Below, one piece after another: positions 60,270-64,000 of a DNA stretch of 64,000 nt (positions within the stretch are counted from its first letter, which is position 1; the number at the start of each line of letters is the position of its first letter). The translations under genes were made by a program, and so were the position numbers. Under the pieces are notes generated by a model. It was not told the DNA's origin. It made no database searches and was given only the letters and a program-made list of their open reading frames with translations. The DNA lies in NCBI RefSeq assembly GCF_032854445.1, contig NC_088300.1:43209682-43273681 (forward strand), given 5' to 3'. Origin of the DNA: Liolophura sinensis. Taxonomy: Eukaryota > Mollusca > Polyplacophora > Chitonida > Chitonidae.

Positions 60270-60632
60270 TTAGAATGGATGATTGTTATGGTATGGTATG
60301 CGTAACCTGTGCCGACCTTCGGAGGTAGAGAAAGTTGCTGACTTCAAGTTAGTAGAAGTAGAGTGTAGTGGAGAAGGAGCAAAACCTAAACTAAAACCGT
60401 ATATGAATGCTCTAAACAGATAATTTTGAAGAATCCCCGGGTAACCTTCTAGCCATTGCGCTACCTTAATACATACAACTGGCGTTGGGAGTGTGGTGCG
60501 TGTGACGTCCTGGGGCCACAGGCGGGGGCCGATTTCGAGGTATGGTACTTGGTTTGTTTGGGGCGCTGGCGGTTGCAGAGGATCCACTAAAAGAATGTTG
60601 GGAATGGGTGTACCGTAAGCACTCATCTGCAA
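60270..60632 (-). mobile_element. DIRS/Ngaro-like retroelement fragment (N-terminal part of the RT-containing ORF)
   Basis: The minus frame (120 codons) has a proline-rich lead. It then has W60-L-E-G-Y-P, an L-F-x-A-F/Y-G-F stretch (72-80), S-L-G-F (81-84) and N-L-K-S-A (95-99). From memory, this W-L-x-G-Y-P...G-F-x-x-G-F...N-L-x-S-A pattern lies just before the reverse transcriptase domain in DIRS-type (tyrosine recombinase) retroelements of invertebrates. After residue 99 the similarity ends, and no RT, RNase H or recombinase motifs follow. The fragment is a relic of about 110-170 bp of recognisable coding sequence, and no stop or frame repair is proposed. Confidence 0.45.
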
Positions 60633-60739
60633 GGTGAGGAGAGTGGCAAATGGAATAGTTATGGGACCAGGAGCATGCTGATGAACACGGTTTGCCTATA
60701 TGTAATCGAAAGTAGCATAAGTAGGGTTTACTTATAGCA

Positions 60740-60765
60740 GAATGTGTGTGTGTGTGTTTTTTTTT
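60740..60765. repeat. (TG)n and poly-T tract
   Basis: Seven to eight TG units are followed by about nine T. The HTHTH string in a minus frame comes from this. Confidence 0.9.
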
Positions 60766-60845
60766 CGGCCGTGATCTCTGACCTAGCATGAAACCTAGTC
60801 TTCGAGCCCTGAGCACGTTAGTTAGCAAGCCAGTCTGATAGAATA

Positions 60846-60915
60846 TATGTAAGTGTGCCTATTGGTAAAATAAGTATGCCCACTGATGAAATAAGTGTGC
60901 CCACTGATCAAATGA
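60846..60915. repeat. 21-bp tandem repeat, three units
   Basis: 'aataagtgtgcccactgat' plus two bases recurs with few changes. It reads as ISGHTYF on the minus strand. It is one of three separate 21-bp arrays in the window. Confidence 0.85.
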
Positions 60916-61151
60916 GGTGCACTTGTTTTTTGTTTGTTTGAACCCATGCGTGAGAGACTACTCATTGGAGCCATCCTGGGATTGCTTTGTGTGTGTTTGA
61001 TCTGTGAGCGCAAGTGTGTACCGGATGTAATCAGGATCAAGAGTTTGAAGGTCGATAAATATACTATTAATACATTTATCCAAAGACACTTAAACCTGCC
61101 CAAAATGCCCTCTTATGTTTATAAAAGAGGCATTTCCCTATGGCATTTAAA

Positions 61152-61497
61152 CGGCTAACCCGGATAGCACAGTTAGCGTCCGCTTCGGGACCGGTCAAAT
61201 CACACCTAAGACTGTGAAAAAGAGGAAGTTGTAACTTCCTCGCTTGGCGTTCAGCAAGAAGGGGATAGTGCAATGACTGGTTGACCCGTATCAGTATAAC
61301 GGCTCTGGCGGGACGGCTTACTTGCCTTCGGTAAGTCGTCTCAGTGAAGCAGCACTAAATAAAAGAGCGGTGGAAATCCATCCTGCAATAAGGAGGCACA
61401 TTACACGCACATGCACCCTAAGGATTCCTTCGTCGTCATATGACTGAAAAATCGTTGTGTACGACGTTAAACCCCAAGCACTCACTCACTCCCTCCC
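61152..61497 (+). mobile_element. SINE-B, full length
   Basis: A head 'ggatagcacagttagcgtcc' and 'gcttcgggacc' is followed by 'gaggaagttgtaacttcctc', 'gcttggcgttcagcaagaag', 'gggatagtgcaatgactggt', 'acttgccttcggtaagtcgt', 'cagtgaagcagcactaaata' and 'gattccttcgtcgtcatatg', ending 'tacgacgttaaaccccaagc' and an 'actcactcactc' tail. It is the best-preserved SINE-B tail in the window. Confidence 0.93.
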
Positions 61498-63644
61498 TAC
61501 GACATTGAGATGAACGTCTTTACAAAAGCCTGGAAAACTTTTGATTTCCAGCATATGGTGTAGTGTTTTACACTGAGATATTCTCCTAAAAGGAAATTAA
61601 GCTCAGTACGTTTTGTTTCGTATCTTTCGTTACGCAGGTTCCCTGAAATAGAATCGGATATACTGTAATGACTGGTATGTCAATTCTGCTACATGACAGG
61701 TCAGTGAGCAATTTACACTGCAGTAATACGAAAGAATCCTCACTCTGCGGCGTGTCCAAATCATTTGTGCCAATCTGCGCAATGGAATGGCCAGGAAGTA
61801 ATGACTTCATCTTTAAAGAGATATACTCATGTGTATGGACAACAACAACGTCAACATCAACAGCGGCGAGAAAACAATGTCACGACAATTTAGCCCCGTC
61901 ACTTAATGACCTACCCTGTACTGTTGTTAAGTTAAGAGACTGAAAGATGATCGGCATGATTGAAGGTTGGTATAATGACAAACAAAAACGTTTTGTAAGT
62001 GATATGCCGAAAAGGGAGTATTTTGCCCAGCGTCAGAATTGCAGAAAAACAATGACCTCCAGTCACAGGTCGAGGGAGAGTAACTAGTTGAAGCCCGTAC
62101 ACAAAGAGAGTTGTTTCCCTTCAGTCACAACTCTTGTATATTTGCTTCTTGTTCAAGTCAAACAAGGACACCTAAGCTTTCCTGGGTCAATTTCCTTTCT
62201 CATTTGAGATATTTGTTTTTCTTCGGTCATTTGATCTTTGCCAGTGATGGTTACCATGAGAACGTGTAACTAAGGGACGAATAATAATTGACCCTGAAAT
62301 AACCGAAGAGTAATTTCGATAAAACATAATATTCAACATAATATGACAAAAGAAATTCAAAATTTACATGCATAAAGTTATACTGGTTGCTATGGTTGTA
62401 CAAGATTTCTACAGTTACAGAATGAAATTGGATATTTCTAGCAAATTTCAGAGAAATATAACTTGAAAAAACATACCAATAATAACGATTTTTTAAAAGA
62501 AGTTCACTCGGTGATAATCAAGTACACTTGCATGTATGATTCGAAATAAAGGTGATATATCCTAAAACCAAATTACAAGCTTTCTTCACGTTTCACATGG
62601 GACTCCATATTAGGAACAAGCCAGTAATATCATATCGATGTGACATTATGACACCCTCACCATGACCATACCCCTCACAGCAGGTTGACCAGACATTTTC
62701 CATACCGCCTTTGCCTCATTTGTTTATTATTATTATATGTAGTGCTGCCAGATATAGCAACCATAGAATTATTGGGCTATCACTTTGGTAATACCTTGAT
62801 TCTGAAGGATGTACGTATTTCGTCGATCAAACAGAAGCTATTTTGCTATCGAGGTTATAATTTAATAAATGAAAAGGAATTATTTATCAATCATTCATAA
62901 ATTAGTCCTTTTAATGACAACGTCCTCAAAAGATAAATTAAAATGTTCTTTACCGGTCTATTCATTATATGACATTATACAAACGATCTGTTTCTTATTT
63001 AATAAGAGCTGCCACGTTTTTCCTTTCAAAGATTGCTCAAATTTTAAGTGGCTCTTATTCCTTTCAAACTGATGATGATTAGTTTCATATGGAAAACATT
63101 TGTGGCTCAAATTTGAATGTAAAGAGACATTATTATCTGTGCCTTATAGCAGCGATTTATTAGTGGCATGATTGAGTTGACTTTCCTCTGAAGTCATCTA
63201 AATCTTCCTCAACGGGACTCGACGGTGCTATTAAAATCACTTCCGTTGGCTCCGGGTCAACTTGCTTCTCTGTGAAAAAGGTCATTGCCAAACTGTTAAG
63301 TTGTGTGCGCCCGGACGAAATCCACCTTTTTGCACTGTTGTCGTTTTCGATACTAATTTACGCCTAATTTTGGTTGGTCGTAAATTTCGCAGACCTGTTT
63401 CAGTTTGTTGTAAATCGGATCATAATTGTGTCACCTTCGGGCGCGTGGAATGCATAGGCCAAGGATCAGTTTAATTATTTATTAGCGAATCTAGTTTACA
63501 AAATCTACGCCTGAGTGGTTTATATAGATACGCGATCTTATGCTACAGCTTTAAAGTAATAGAATAAACGATTTCACACGTTCGTCACACGCTATTTGAA
63601 TCTTGAATATATTAAATATATTAAAATATATTTAAATATAATTT
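61498..63644. other. Unique AT-rich stretch
   Basis: No repeat family was recognised. The open frames at 61668-61943, 62685-62900, 62869-63072 and 63262-63474 are short, with no domain content or strong splice context. Confidence 0.4.
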
Positions 63645-63830
63645 AAGACGTACAGTATAGAGAGTAAAACCAGTCAGTTTAGCCCAGTCAGAGTTTCATT
63701 ATCACTGTTCAAATAAATGCATAAATAGTAACAATTTACACGTCCCTGGCTCAATGGCTTAAGCAGAATTAGGTTGCAATTTATTAGACATCACTGGTCT
63801 AGAATTACTCCAGATATTCCTATAATGCCT
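63645..63830 (-). repeat. Family C dispersed repeat, minus copy
   Basis: On plus: 'gacgtacagtatagagagta', 'aaaccagtcag', 'aaataaatgcataaatagta', 'acaatttacacgtccctggc' and 'tagacatcactggtctagaa'. The order is the reverse complement of the family C 3' and central parts. Confidence 0.75.
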
Positions 63831-64000
63831 GTAATCGCGTAGAATATCGTGTGTTTCGCGTTATCTCATGACGTACAGAGGAGGTTCTGGTAGCGAAACA
63901 GTTAAAAAATTCCGAATGCAACAACAAAACACTCATGACGTCAATAAACGTTAATTGGCCATCGCTTTCTCACGAGAACTCCTGCAGACGAGACTAAGGT

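Overview
This window is almost entirely non-coding, AT-rich animal DNA. The interspersed repeats point to a lophotrochozoan, most likely a mollusc. The clearest evidence is a tRNA-headed SINE whose tail reads 'cttgagtacggcgtaaaaca' followed by 'ccaatcaaataaataaa'. A second SINE ends in 'acgttaaaccccaagcactc' followed by a CACT-type tail. I recall both types from mollusc genomes; this is memory, not a search. I found no bacterial-style gene packing, no rRNA, no intact tRNA gene, no CRISPR array and no complete protein-coding gene.

Layout. 1-8.4 kb: sparse unique DNA, SINE copies and one weak first-exon candidate (2344-2681). 8.4-15.8 kb: a mosaic of duplicated blocks, which I call X, Z and W. 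It includes a 152-bp stretch identical between two otherwise diverged Z copies, and a five-copy tandem array of 97 bp. 15.8-22.2 kb: mostly unique, with SINE tails. 22.2-22.4 kb: a long (TA)n tract next to a perfect 122-bp palindrome. 25.56-26.23 kb: a 21-bp tandem array (about 32 units) that is open in several frames on both strands. 28.9-36.3 kb: repeat-poor DNA with clusters of homeodomain-type motifs that could be enhancers. 36.9-38.2 kb: SINE-B copies. About 40.6-40.9 kb (minus): a short reading frame resembling a C1q-domain fragment. 42.3-42.7 and 57.7-58.1 kb: two fold-back elements with long inverted arms. 54.76-55.84 kb: a 57-bp tandem array (about 19 units). About 60.3-60.6 kb (minus): a probable DIRS-like retroelement fragment.

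An interspersed repeat family (family C, about 200-290 bp, at least ten copies or fragments on both strands) recurs from 4.3 to 63.8 kb. I cannot assign it to a known class. No set of genes here works together. The best reading is intergenic or intronic DNA shaped by SINEs, miniature elements and tandem repeats, with a few relic or candidate exons and possible cis-regulatory islands. Repeat boundaries were set by eye and are approximate unless stated to be exact.
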